64,000 nt of DNA from Metallyticus violacea (Eukaryota; Arthropoda; Insecta; Mantodea; Metallyticidae), in the NCBI GenBank assembly GCA_030762175.1, contig CM060846.1, positions 310,592,512 through 310,656,511 on the forward strand, read 5' to 3'. Of this stretch, positions 10,471 through 21,580 are shown piece by piece. The notes under the pieces are model-generated. The model saw only the letters and a program-made list of their open reading frames with translations. It was not told the origin of the DNA and searched no databases. How positions within the stretch are numbered: the stretch's first letter is position 1; every line of letters starts with the position of its first letter. A program made the translations under genes and the position numbers.

Positions 10471-12360
10471 GTTGGGGCTACAACATTTTACCCATTACTT
10501 ACATGGTAAGCTACAACTCATTGCTGTATTTCCCAAACTGGAATGTAGACAATACCGTGTTGTAATATATTCAGTCACAAAGTAACCCATAATTTCATTC
10601 ATCCTAGGTCTGGAGCACAGCATTGCATCCAACAGTATAAAAATGACATTATTATCATCATGATCATTCATTGTAACATCATATGAAACTTCGTTTCAGG
10701 AAATGACTTTTTCAAATCTTATAAACGTATCCATTATAAATTAAATTATGTGCTACTTCGAAACTGTCCGCTTGCAATTGAACATGCTATAACAAGGGTC
10801 CATTTCAGTTTGCAAAAAAAAATTATGTTTATTTTATTTAAAATTATAGTTAAAAGCACAAATGATAAATAACTCTAGCCACAAAAAATAAGAGGTTCTA
10901 TATCTAGGGTCATTCACAACCCCAAGTCATAAAGGTGAAAAGTTATAATCAATATATAAAATCATAATTGCCATTATAAAGGAGTACAGAGAGCATATCT
11001 AGGCTATTAGATAATTTACGTTTAGATATTAACAAAATATTGTGTGGGGTCAAAGAGACTCAGTTATGTTGAGGGTTATAAATCTATTTAGAAGCCCAAC
11101 TAACTTCAAATATAGCATTGTTGTTTATGAAATCGGTTCGGACTAAACAGCGAATGCGGGGAGTATAGAATGTACTACCGCTTGTCTCGAGATTGTGGTT
11201 GAATTTAATAGGATTCTCCTCAAAGCACAAAACAGTAAGCTAGCTTTTGTTCCTCTGGTCTCAGGTTTCATGAAGCGTAAAATCATTTCATTGTTTATCA
11301 AAAGCTTAATGGTTATGAATAGCACTCTGATATTCTAAGCCAAAATCTGTATTTCATTAACGGTGCGGAAGTGGCAGTGTGGTAGCCTGATAAAAATTGC
11401 AGTTCTTAGTACGAGCTTCGTTTTAAAAGTAAATTTTAAAGGCATATTTATTATTATTATATAATAATTTTTGCTTAACACACTGCGCACAGTTTGCTTA
11501 ACTTAACACTTAATTTTCAACTTGATTCATTTGTCTAACCGTGATATTAGTTTTACGCTGCCACTCCTATACATGTATTGTCCTAGCAGCATTCTGCAAT
11601 AATGTGGCATTTAATTGTTAAAACTGCTTTCTGAAGTCCATCATATGACATACTGGAAGTTGGTATTTCAATGCTGAGAGGTTGGCATTATTGGCAGAAA
11701 GTGCTATCATCAGAGCAATGGCTGAGCATGAGCGCGTCACCTGCTTCAAATGTCAAACATCTCAATAAAGAAAGAAAGGAAAAAAATGTCACTTAACGAT
11801 GCAAAACTACAAGTGGATACAATTCCAACTAAAATGTCTCCAACATCTACTTTTCTTTTTGTTGCTTTTGGAAATTTCAGTTAGTGTAAAATTTAAAGCA
11901 CTAAGTATTATCATGGTGGTTTTCAATGTCATTCATCGAATTATGTAAATTTGTTTCGTTAATCTTGAATAAACAATGTTAAAAATTGTAATTTTATTAC
12001 TTTACTTCAATTCAAGGGAAAATGAGAGAACTATTGTGGTTGTGATATAATAATGATAAAATATGTATTGCTAAAAAGGTCTGACGGTTTCATTTTATGT
12101 TTGTCTATCAGGCATTAAAAGGAGCTATGTGGATTTTAAACTGGTTCACTTACAAAATGTGTAATATAATAGGCAATACCATTTCTGAATTTAACTGTGA
12201 ATTTGCTCTAAAACTACCGTGAACAACTAAGATCGTAAAGTAAATAAAAGAATGGTTCATATATCTTTTTTTTTTTTTTGTAACTTTCTGTAATATTAAG
12301 ATTTTGTTAGTTGGCATTTTTGTTTGTGACCCCTTCAATTGTTGCCTCTTTTCTGGTTCT
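10471..12360. other. Unrecognised AT-rich DNA
   Basis: No recognisable coding or repeat structure beyond short AT runs. Confidence 0.55.
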
Positions 12361-12545
12361 ACAACCGGAGTATTTTGCTACATTCTGACCACCCTTCACA
12401 CTTTCTCCATAGACGTCAACTGACAATGAATTTCAGCTTCAGACACACTATCCGTATTCAGCAATCGAATAACAGCTTGAACCTCCTGCGGTCGATCCTC
12501 CATCTTTAACTGGTGTTTGTCACAAAGATGGTAGTCCATCGTGCT
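12361..12545 (-). mobile_element. Mariner-like transposase N-terminal fragment
   Basis: On the minus strand from about 12510, the frame reads MEDRPQEVQAVIRLLN, then SVSEAEIHCQLTSM. This is the first helix-turn-helix of mariner-type transposases (pattern: V I . F L . . . G . S . A E I H . . L). It then stops. The catalytic domain is not found nearby, so this is an isolated fragment about 60 codons long. Confidence 0.6.
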
Positions 12546-13514
12546 ACCGACAGAACAAAAATAAATATTCCGTTGCTATTTCAATCACTCTGACCTGAAT
12601 TTTACTGATGATAAATATCTTGTAGATTTACTTTTTAGATTCCTTTCGTACAAATGATTCACTCTTTCGCAAATAGGTATATTCTCCCTAATGAAATTGG
12701 AGAATCGAATGAAAATAAACGTTAATTTCAAAGTAAAATATGCCACAGCTACCAAAAGTCTTATTTGTTTTAATTACTGTTTTTACTACTTATTTTACTC
12801 TTAGAAAGATTTCAATTCTTGAAACTTGTACTAGCTTCTATACGTATGCGCTGGTCAAAATATGGTAACTGCACAAATCTTTAGAATAGAAAACTGTTAA
12901 AATTGAATAAATACTGGATTCGGTAACAAAGAATGCAGAAACAATTACATTCAAGATTCATTCTTTGGATTTAGGAAGAGAAATTAATACAGGTTCAGGT
13001 AGATCAAAGAACGCATGCTTTCGATATTTAAAGCTGTCAGTACCACAACTCGTTTACTCGATTTAGAATATTCTAAATTAAATTGAACTTACTACAAGAA
13101 AGAAAGAAAAAGAAACCCCACCCATTTTTTCACATAATGGAGCACCTGAACTTCACAATTTCAATTAAACATAGCAAAATAAAAATGAAAATAAATATCT
13201 CTTTTTAAGAGAAAAACAAAAGCTCAAAATCATCCAGGCGGAGAGTCCTAATTTTATTTCTTCACTTCTTGGAGTAATTTTATATTCATTTATTAGCTGA
13301 GCAATTATAAAAAAATCTCTTTAGAGCAAATATTTGCAAAATGATTAAGCTCTGACTGAGTGAATGATCCACAAGAGCGTAAAAATAAACTTTTAAACAA
13401 AAGTAGTTACAATTATCGTATATTTTAAAACAAATAAAAAGATTTTCAAATGACATCAAGATCTGAAAGTATCACCATTTTGGCTTCCCTTAAAAATTAG
13501 TTAACAAGATTCAG
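12546..13514. other. Unrecognised AT-rich DNA
   Basis: Nothing recognisable. Confidence 0.55.
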
Positions 13515-13815
13515 GATTTTTTTAATTTTTAATAATGTTTAACGCCCATTTTTACTACTGAGGCACCACAAATGGTGGACACTGATGATATATGAGATGA
13601 AATGATAATTTTGGAAAGGATAGTTTTAAGGAAGGAAGCATTGCAGGCGTAAGTTTAGGGTACCTCCCCAGCATTTGCCATTTATGAAGACTGAGGAAAA
13701 CCTGGGAAGAAGAAGGAAAAAAAACAGTCAGGGAGGACGGTCCTGGCGGGATTCGAACCCCATACTTCTCGCTCACGAGTCCGTGTCTTAACGACCTCGG
13801 CCATCCGTGGCGGTA
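13515..13815 (-). mobile_element. tRNA-derived SINE, main family, inverted
   Basis: Complete copy on the minus strand, A-tail subfamily (CTCAGTAG variant before GGGCGTTAAAC). B box GGTTCGAATCC is intact and the head ends CCGCCACGGATGGCC. An inserted GAAGAAGGAAAAAAAA stretch enlarges the T-run. The TSD is unclear; only TTCAG is shared by both sides. The 73-codon minus frame across it is not a gene. Confidence 0.92.
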
Positions 13816-13950
13816 GGTTCAGCGTGATCAGGTTTGAAAGTACTTATATATGTTAATCAGTCACCTTATATAAAGGAGCTCAGAGAGAAATAAACTAAAA
13901 CTGAGGTGGAAGCAACCAAAATAGAGTGCACAAAATATTAAAAGCATCAC

Positions 13951-13984
<34 letters not shown>
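13951..13984. repeat. (AAT)n microsatellite
   Basis: An uninterrupted AAT triplet run of about 11 units. Confidence 0.95.
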
Positions 13985-14239
13985 TCACAAATAACGTGGT
14001 AGGTACCTATAACAGATAACTCCAAGGAGCCTTGTCTACCAAATTGGCTGTCTCAACAAACAGCATTACTGAGAGGTTTTTTGCAACAGTAACGTCACAT
14101 CTTCGTTCATTGAACGGAGTTTTCGGAACTTGCCATATCAAGGAGATTTTCTTCACGTTTCATAAATATCCTTTACTGGAAAAAATACTCTAAAATTATC
14201 ATGATCAGACGCCAAATCCTTTGGATTAGCAATGGCACA
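13985..14239. other. Unrecognised DNA
   Basis: Short stretch without recognisable features between a microsatellite and the LINE relic. Confidence 0.5.
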
Positions 14240-14268
14240 CCAAAGTGTTCGAAAATTATGGTGAGGAT

Positions 14269-14295
14269 GTGTGTGTGTGGGCGCGCGCGCGCGCG
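14269..14295. repeat. (TG)n(CG)n alternating purine-pyrimidine tract
   Basis: TG repeats pass directly into a pure GC run, one of the few CpG-dense spots in the window. Such runs favour Z-DNA. Confidence 0.85.
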
Positions 14296-15420
14296 GACGG
14301 GCGTGTGGGCGACCCTAACACTCATTGCATCCCAATAGCCTACTCAAAGTCCCCGAAAATGATGCTGTGTCCTCATTGTCCTCTGGGTCTAAGAAGAATG
14401 ATCTCAGAGCTAAAAGTCCAGATAGTGTAAAAGCTGTACATCTATATGTGAATAGGTTTCAAGATCCTCTCCATATTTCCTGTAACTTGAGTCATGGAAA
14501 AATTCCCATGATGTGCAAATGTCAGCTAAATGTGTTGTGACCAGTTCAAAGCCATCACACTGCCGTATTCATATTCCTCCATAGGAGCTAGATCTTGCTA
14601 TAAGCTGGCGAGCTTGCCTATCCCGGTACGATTGTCCCACAGTATCAGATGTTGACAGTGGGTCCAATGAGCCAGAGGTAACCTGACTCCTTGAAAAGAT
14701 ACTCCAAAAATCAGCTCCGGCCCAGTAACAAGTTGTGCCTTTTTTGACAGTTTAAATCGCCTTTATGCTAAAGTAACTCGGTAACCACATATGAAATATT
14801 CAATTACAAAGGCCGCCAAATGCGCATTGGCATTGCCACACAAACTTATACTTTGTTCTAACTGCTTTTAAAGATTTTTTTGCAGCCTGGCTATCAAAGC
14901 ATATAGTGAAATTAGATCTGTAATCAGGAAGATGCTCTAAAATATAAAGTGCACAGACTAGTATGGCAGATACTTCTGCCTGGCAAACTGTAATGGTCTG
15001 CCAAGAGAGGAGGACAGCCCTGCGGAAGGTCCCCGCTCCATCAGGGAGCCATGCGTGAGCCACACAATATAGTGGGTCGCGGTTACTGGCAAGCAAGACT
15101 ACTGAAAATCCCTGCCTTCCAACTTAGCAATGCCTCATCAGGTCCGCAATAATTATAACTTCAGGGCTAGACTTTTGGAGCTTGATTAATATGGAGAAAG
15201 TGCCTCTATGCAGGTACAGGAGTAATCACCCTTCCAATATAGAGACACGATACGCTCAATCCCTCGCCATCTCTTTAGCAAAGATGAGAGGCACAAAAGC
15301 TTTCTCAAAGCCCAAAACGGAGAAGTGCGCACCGCACCTTTATACCCATACAGGCCAGTCTCTATATACAGTTAAGCCTTCTGATCATGGTTCATGTCTC
15401 GGAGCCCAGCCACCAATCCA

Positions 15421-15743
15421 TGAATGAATGAATGAATGAATGAATGAATGAATGAACGAACGAACAAACAGTGTTTAACGCCCGTTTTTGCTACAGAGGC
15501 ACCATAGGCAATGAGCACTGATGATACATGAAATGAAATGATATATTGGGAAAGGATTTATTTTTAAGGAAGTAAACGTTCCAGGCCTAAGTTTAGGGTA
15601 CCTCCCCGGCATTTGCCATTTATGAGGACTGAGGAAAACCTGGAAAAAACCTCAGTCAGGGAGGACGGTCCTGGCGGGATTCGAACCCCAGACCTCCCGT
15701 TCACGAATCCGCGATTTAACGACCTGGGCCACCTATGGCGGTT
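15421..15743 (-). mobile_element. tRNA-derived SINE, main family, nested in LINE relic
   Basis: Complete inverted copy with a long (ATTC)n tail at 15421-15465, the CTCTGTAG subfamily variant, a T6 run and an intact B box GGTTCGAATCC. An 8-bp TSD, CCAATCCA, lies at 15413-15420 and 15744-15751. Open frames of 80 codons on both strands here are SINE artefacts. Confidence 0.95.
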
Positions 15744-15886
15744 CCAATCCACGGAAGTATACACAACAGTGGGCCTGATAACAGGGTTGTACAGCCAATT
15801 ATCCACTTACGGATTAAGACCCCACTTTATATCATACAGGCCCAAAGAGACTTGAAACTTGAAATATAAAATATGCTTGCCTCACT

Positions 15887-17075
15887 TATACTGTGTGTCC
15901 TCAAATTACATATCGAGTTTGTAGAAACGGGGGATGTAGGGATAATATTTGTATGCCAGTGCATTGTAGCTATAAACGTTGCAGTTGCTCCTGAAATCAG
16001 GACATTGTTTTCGTGATCACAGCTCAACATTTATTATGCTGTTACAGAGAACTGAACGTGCATGATGTTAAGTGTACCAGAGAAGATAACTATTGTGATG
16101 CGAAGATTACAAGGGTGGTGTTATGTTAAGATTCGAACGAAAATTTGTCGCGGATTCCATAAACCTGCACCAAAACAATCAAATTGTGATGAACAAGTTC
16201 AAGCGTACGGGGACTTTTAAGAAGGAGCCCGAACAAGGTCGTCCATCAACCTCTGATGACAGTTAGAGCCATTAGAACATCTACAGAATGCAGTCCAAAA
16301 TCGATACGGCATTTGTCTTGGGAAATGAGTGCATAAGATGTTGCATTACACGCTGAAGAAAAAGTCGTACCATCTGCACATTCTGCACCATTTACATGAC
16401 TAGAATTTGGCAGAGCTTCTTCACACGTGCGTGGGTTTGCTTGCAGCAAATGAAGATTGCAATATCCTCGAGCAAAGAGGTTATTTAGCGATGAGGCAAC
16501 CTTCCACTTAACAGACATAATCACATCATCGCCGCCATTGGAGCATTTGGAATTCCTTCGAGACTCTCCCAAAGTAAGAAACCTTTGGCAAAATTTACGA
16601 TTTTTTTTTTTTTTTGCCGAAAACATCGTTAATGAGGTAATGGATACTCTGTGACAGTTTCTGTTACATCTTGTTCAAGATGAACGTATGAACACCATCT
16701 ACATCCAGTAGGACGCAGCATCATGTTCGCACTTTTTGAATGATGTCTTTCCTGGAAGATGGATAGACCGCGCAAAATCCATGATCTGGGCAATGCGTTC
16801 TCCTAATCTCACATTAATCAACTTCTTTGAGTGGAAATTTATCAAAGGGACGTGTGTTTCGCATACACATAATCACATTGGCTGAGCTCCAAGACCGAAA
16901 ACATTCTGCAGCCATAACACCACGAATGCTCCGAACGTCTTTCGCGCCACAGTCAACATATGGGAGGTGTGTCGTGATGTGCTCATGTTAAACATAGTAT
17001 GTGATACATATGTATCATTATTTCAACAGTAACTATTTCAACAAAATCTATATTTAATTTTGGACACTTTGTATA
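15887..17075 (+). mobile_element. Complete but dead Tc1/mariner-type element with both TIRs
   Basis: The ends form an imperfect TIR of about 26 bp, 15887-15913 and 17050-17075, each with GTGTCC and an AAATTA block and bounded by TA as expected for this superfamily. Inside, the plus strand carries transposase pieces in order: RTGTFKKEPEQGRPSTS (about 16205-16252), FSDEATFHL with the first catalytic Asp (16484-16510), LEFLRDSPKV, HFLNDVFPGRW (about 16734-16766) and RSPNLTLINFFEWK (from 16796). In the last block both Asp positions of the usual RSPDLT..D motif are Asn. Stops and a poly-T insertion around 16600 interrupt it. It is about 1.19 kb, the usual size of the family. Confidence 0.85.
16457..16654 (+). 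pseudogene. Transposase catalytic-core fragment
   Basis: A 65-codon frame inside the element above. Residues 10-17 read FSDEATFH, the first catalytic block, and DSPKV follows at about residue 36. After the T-run near 16600 the frame continues AENIVNEVMDTL, which fits the next part of the family, and then stops. The T-run is a non-coding length change rather than part of the protein. Confidence 0.75.
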
Positions 17076-18080
17076 AGGCTCCCAAAGATCATCATGAACC
17101 ATCTCTAAACAGTACGCAATGCGTCTTCAATACGTGCTGGCAAAGTAACTTACCACTACAAGATGTCATGAACTTTTTCCTTTGCACACATTCCACGGCA
17201 TTGAACCTGTTTAGTATATAAGGCATTAAATGTTTGACGATAGCACACCTCTTGAGAGCAAATCTCCTGTACTCAGTCGCTCCCAACTAAAATTTTATGA
17301 CGAGGATGACAGTAATAATATAAAAATTAAGAGGAAAAGAGATGAATATTAGCAGCAGAAATCCCTGTTAATTAAATAAGACTGATCAACGAAAGTTCTA
17401 TTATTGGAAAATAAGTTTGACAAAAGTCCCAACGAGCTGAAAGGCCTGTCGAACATGGGAGAAAATGGAGACGGAAGATAAAGAAAATGTGACGGAAGAT
17501 AAAGAAAACGAACTGTTGAAAAGGTGTAACGATGACAGCAATATGTTTCTTAGGAAGAAGAATGTAAGACAAGTCAGTGTCTAGATCTGTTGCGCGGTGT
17601 AACGTTAGGACATGTAAGATGAAATGAGAAAGAGAACTTGGAGTGTTCTCCACCATCTCTTCACATCACTTGCCTGATATAGATCAATACCCTGACAACA
17701 TACTCGCTCCCCAACCCCTATATGTACTGGATGGAATGACTGGAATTACCGACTGAGCGTTCACACAAAAAACGTAACGGGCAAAGTGCACAGAGGATAA
17801 CGTTCTTAGAGAATCAGCAGTACCTAATGGAATTCATGTCGCTCGTACTGGCAAGGAATTTAGCCAATATGCGCAAAGAGAATGAGCGGAAATATGTAAC
17901 TGGGACAGTATGCAGTACCTTAGCAAGTTTTACGTGTCAAATGCTGCACATTCCTTTGTGAGGGTCATTCTTTATCTAAAAAGCGTTTTACTTGGTCCTC
18001 TTTTAATTTCCTTCCATTCTACATGAAAAATAAAGTTTATATTATTTACAATCAACGTATTAGATTGTGAAATGTTGAAT
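17076..18080. other. Unrecognised DNA
   Basis: No recognisable gene. A short direct duplication GACGGAAGATAAAGAAAA occurs twice in tandem at about 17471-17510. Confidence 0.5.
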
Positions 18081-18084
18081 TATT

Positions 18085-18700
18085 TTAAGACAGCGTGTCT
18101 GTCTAGGATCGAACCGCAATTCACTTTATAAAAGTTCAGGTTCTACTCAGCATCATGAGTACAACTAGAAAGCTACTTGATCACAGAAATGACGCTTCCG
18201 GTCAGGAAAGCTCGCATTTCTTGCACTGACCAGGCAGTTCACGAAAACAGACTCCGATTCACCGCTGTCAACATTTTCTGTTTGTACTCTTGACCTAAAA
18301 CGTCTTTCGACCGCAAGCACTTAGTGCAGTTGGTTTCTGTAATTATCTTGTGCCAAATCCATTCGCTGTATCTAAGGTTGTACTGTAGTTCCAAATTTTA
18401 CTATTGTGAATCAATCGAATAGCTCCAGGCCTCCATAACTTAGAAAATGTCCTAATTTCCAGGCCAGCAGTCAGCAACGCTAACCAGTACACTAAGGTTG
18501 TGGTCACCTGAGTCATTTAGCCTTACCTTTTAGAGTAAGCCCTGGGGTCTAGTGGTAACCATACTTGCCTGGTGAATCCCAACGTCGCGAGTTAACCCGG
18601 CTAGGATCGATGAACATTTAATTGACTATAAACACACCTCACCTCAAAATGTAGCTGTGACGTTGATCAATATCAATGGCTGTAGCTTGATATACTGTAT
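18085..18700. mobile_element. Cluster of decayed tRNA-derived SINE heads
   Basis: Three tRNA-like pieces lie close together. On the minus strand, GGTTCGATCCT (about 18119-18109) resembles a B box. Also minus, TAGTGTACTGGTTAGCGTTGC (about 18508-18488, here slightly over an A-box length) resembles a tRNA A box. On the plus strand from about 18535, GGGGTCTAGTGGTAACC is followed by a damaged B box GCGAGTTAACCCGGC. The last continues into GATCGATGAACATTTAATTGA and an AT-rich body. They are probably fragments of two or more further SINE families, not functional tRNA genes, because no acceptor stem can be paired. Confidence 0.45.
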
Positions 18701-19128
18701 CTTCCCATTCTCAAAATACTTGTGTCAAGCCTCCTTTTCATTTTAAATTATTTGTATGTTTTCCCCACATACCGCATATGACTGTTAGTTCTAGTTATAT
18801 GACCACAGGCTTTGATCGTTGTACTTTGCATTTGTAGAATATGTTTTTAGCTCAAATTTGTTAAATTGTCTTCTAAAATAGATTGTACATTCCATGCATG
18901 AAAGCATGAGGAAAAAGGTGGCATAGGCAGAATAAAGAGGAATATATTAAACAATGAAAAATATTAAAAACAATAATAATAATAAAGTAGAAAAAGCAAT
19001 GTTATCACATAAGATTTGACCCAGTCGTGTACTCATTTTATGCAAATATATAGCTGCTATCTATCTCGTGAGAAAACTTTCAGGGACATGATTTGGTAAT
19101 ACATCACTAAATGTTAAATTATTGCATC
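18701..19128. other. Unrecognised AT-rich DNA
   Basis: Nothing recognisable. Confidence 0.5.
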
Positions 19129-19130
19129 AT

Positions 19131-19165
<35 letters not shown>

Positions 19166-19435
19166 TTTGGTTTATCATCTTTAACACTTAACATTCAGCA
19201 TCCCATTCAATTCAATGCGTAAAATGCTCGATCAATTTTGCTCAGAGACCTCTCTTTCACATTTGAGGTTCTTTAACGTGCTATAAATCTACGACACGGG
19301 ATCCACAGTTTTACTTCCCTCCGAAGGAAGCCATACTTATAATTTTTACGCTGAAAAATCCATCGACGCTGGCCGAATTAGAACCTGCGATCTTAGGTCT
19401 ACGAGGCAAGAATTTCATCATCAAAATTCTTACAA
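19129..19435 (-). mobile_element. Second SINE family (AAAT tail), inverted
   Basis: Copy on the minus strand. Its long (AAAT)n tail appears on the plus strand as (TTTA)n at 19129-19168. Shared blocks with the copies at 0.3 and 28.3 kb include the CCTTCGGAGGG-like block and CTCTGAGCAAAATTGATCG. The tRNA-like head lies near 19370-19430 with a decayed B box AGGTTCTAATTCG. Confidence 0.8.
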
Positions 19436-21130
19436 CGGAACGGGAATGTTAGGCAACTAACAAGGGAGACTTGGTTTTAACAGAACGCCTAGGATTTTTC
19501 ATATGGAGCGAAACAACAGTGGAAATTAAATCAATATTAAATGCCTTGCAAAGCTTGCAACATAGCATGTATAGTGCTTAGAAGGACAATCACCAAATAA
19601 AGTCATCTTTAATTTTATAGATAAATTGGGGCTGTGGAACGACTGACAGGATGATTAGCGACCAAATGTTGCATTTTGCAAGTTATGAGCCTGCAACCGG
19701 ACGAGATAATTTAGAAGTAGATAAGTTGCGGCGAAATATACTTTTAAGTTTAGGGGGATGTTCTGAAAATAAAGTGGGGTGCAAGATTAGAAAAAATCAT
19801 TCAAGATGAATGCATTAATAAGTGTCTTGACATTGTTTCAAAATACGTTTGATGCTTTCAATTTTAGTACATAGGCAGAACAAGATTAATGGAGTCCTTA
19901 TTGGAAGGTTTAGGTTTCCATTGGAAATCTTTGTGCTCTGGGATGATAACGGGATTTTAAAAGGTATAAAAATGAAGACACTGTTGTAAATTAATGGGCT
20001 TAATGTGCGTGACGTAAGAAAAGAGCAAAGAGATATCAATATCGTAGAAGCATTGGGAGAAACAGAATTGAACTTGATTAAAAATTTGGAGTAAAGATTG
20101 GCAAGGAACTGAACTAGAGATCCTAAGTCATGAGTCCAAAGCATGAACATAACAAATATATCATTAATAATGTTGCAAGTGGCTCTGACCTAATAGAGTC
20201 CTACTCTAAGCGAGCCATAAAAGATTGGTATAAACGGTGTCATTATGGTGCTCATTGCAGTGCCTTTTATTTATAGATAATATTTATTATCAAAACTAAA
20301 CACGTGGCGAGTGAAAACCAGATAAGCTAGATTGCAAATGAAATCTGTGGATGGGATATAAGGAGATCCTCGAGAGTCCAAGAAACCTCTAATAGCTGCT
20401 AATCCTTCATGGTAGGGAATGTTGGATAAAGTAACATCACATCGATAATGGCCAGACGTAGATTAGAATGTGGCAAAGGGTATACTTTCTTAATAAATTA
20501 AAAAATGATAGGATTATTTTATATAGGACGGCCTGAACGGCTCTAACCAAAATATGCTAGGGCAGAAATGCTATCGGTGGGGGAGTCAGAACTGGCTATT
20601 ATACGGCAACCTATACAGCTCTTTTTATGAATTTTAGAAAAAAAATATTTTGGGAGAACGAGGGGCATTAAGAGTAAGTACAGCGATTTATTGTGGACTG
20701 TGTCCTTCTGCAATACCAGAAGAAACAATAAACACAGCTTATCTTGGTTAAACTTGACCAGATCATCAAGTTGTTGGTAAGCTTCGGCATTATAAGAGGA
20801 AATATCCTGTAATACTGTTGAATACCTTTATCGGTCGGGAAAATGATTACATTACAATTATTAGACAGCTCTTTTTGTGCAGATATCTCCCACGAAGTGA
20901 AGTTAGTTTTCGGGGTGATCTTATCTATAAATTGAAAAGCACTTATCACACCAAAGAACCAGTTAGTAAACATTTCTAAGAGATAACTACAAAGAAGGTC
21001 ATGTTTGGAGGGAATGCGAAACTTTAGAAGGGAGGGAGCTACTTCTGACAGCCTGAGTTGATTTAATTTTTCAACAATGATGCCGTCTTAAATAGGGCAA
21101 CATTTTACGACATCGAAAGTAATTAAAAAT
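19436..21130 (-). mobile_element. Penelope-like element relic (reverse transcriptase)
   Basis: The minus strand carries Penelope-type reverse transcriptase motifs in the right order over about 0.8 kb. These are NNCNVIIFPTDKG (near 20870-20830), PKYFFSKIHK...IGCRIIASSDSPT (20650-20577), GTAMSTIMTP (about 20265-20235), INDIF in place of the catalytic DD box (about 20170-20155), and LWTHDLGSLVQFLANL (20140-20090). PKIHK and the SPT box set Penelope elements apart from LINEs. Several stops and frameshifts show that it is dead. The downstream GIY-YIG nuclease is not readable. It ends beside the inverted second-family SINE. Penelope elements are found in many animals and encode reverse transcriptase plus a GIY-YIG endonuclease. 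Confidence 0.75.
20543..20728 (-). pseudogene. Penelope reverse transcriptase core fragment
   Basis: A 61-codon frame with PLVLPKYFFSKIHK, then IGCRIIASSDSPT and DSISALAYFG. This corresponds to the fingers/palm block in Penelope proteins, where the usual form is PK..GLPKIHK followed by RPIVS..SPT. The start Met has no significance. Confidence 0.72.
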
Positions 21131-21162
21131 GTAAAATTTAAAACTTGGGGGAAATGGTAATT

Positions 21163-21435
21163 GTTTTTTTAATGGTATTTAACGTCCGTTTTTACTACTG
21201 ACCACAGGTGGTGGACACTGATGATACATGAGATGAACTGATAAATTGGGAAAGGATTTTTTAAAGAAAGGATACGTACCAGGCCTAAGTTTACCTCTCC
21301 GGCATTTCCCATTTATGAGGACTGAGGAAAACGTGGAAAAAACCTCAGTCAGAGAAGAAGGTCCTGGCGGGATTTGAACCCCAGACCTCCCGATAAAGAG
21401 TCCGCTCCTTAACGACCTCGGCCACACGTGGCGGT
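21163..21435 (-). mobile_element. tRNA-derived SINE, main family, inverted
   Basis: A-tail subfamily, B box GGTTCAAATCC intact, T6 run present. The GGTACC block is partly deleted. GGTAATT at 21156-21162 and 21433-21439 may be the TSD, although GGT overlaps the SINE's own end. Confidence 0.92.
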
Positions 21436-21475
21436 AATTTTATATTTGAATTCATTCTTCGCATAATTCAAGTAC

Positions 21476-21520
21476 AAGTTATAATATGTGTGTGTGTGTG
21501 TGTGTGTATATATATAACAA

Positions 21521-21569
<49 letters not shown>

Positions 21570-21580
21570 TGTTATAACTT
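21476..21580. repeat. Large imperfect palindrome with (TG)n/(TA)n core
   Basis: The left arm begins AAGTTATAATATGTGTGTG and the right arm ends CACACATTGTTATAACTT; each is close to the reverse complement of the other. The centre is almost pure TA. The whole could fold into a hairpin of about 50 bp per arm. It lies just beyond the SINE at 21435. Confidence 0.8.

Larger units (their letters stand above)
14240..15855 (-). mobile_element. LINE relic with RNase H domain, split by a SINE
   Basis: On the minus strand, a 98-codon frame at 15096-14800 reads as an RNase H domain of the R1/Jockey kind. It shows TVCQAEVSAILVCALYILE, ICFDSQAAKKSLKAVRT and KFVWQC, with the DSQAA active-site block intact. 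Downstream GPELIFG, LAHWTHCQHLILW (about 14730-14640), then TGHNTF, HLHIMG and SFFLDPED (14560-14370) match the C-terminal tail of the same LINE type. Upstream PTVVYTSVDW (about 15775-15745) runs into the SINE and resumes beyond it. Stops and frameshifts abound. RNase H removes the RNA strand during reverse transcription. The element is 5'-truncated and lacks the reverse transcriptase core. Confidence 0.8.

Noticed and set aside
15613..15855. 80-codon frame with a GGIRTPDLPF-like string on the plus strand, and similar IPPGPSSL frames elsewhere
   Set aside because: These arise from the SINE B-box region in every copy, so they are repeat artefacts rather than genes.
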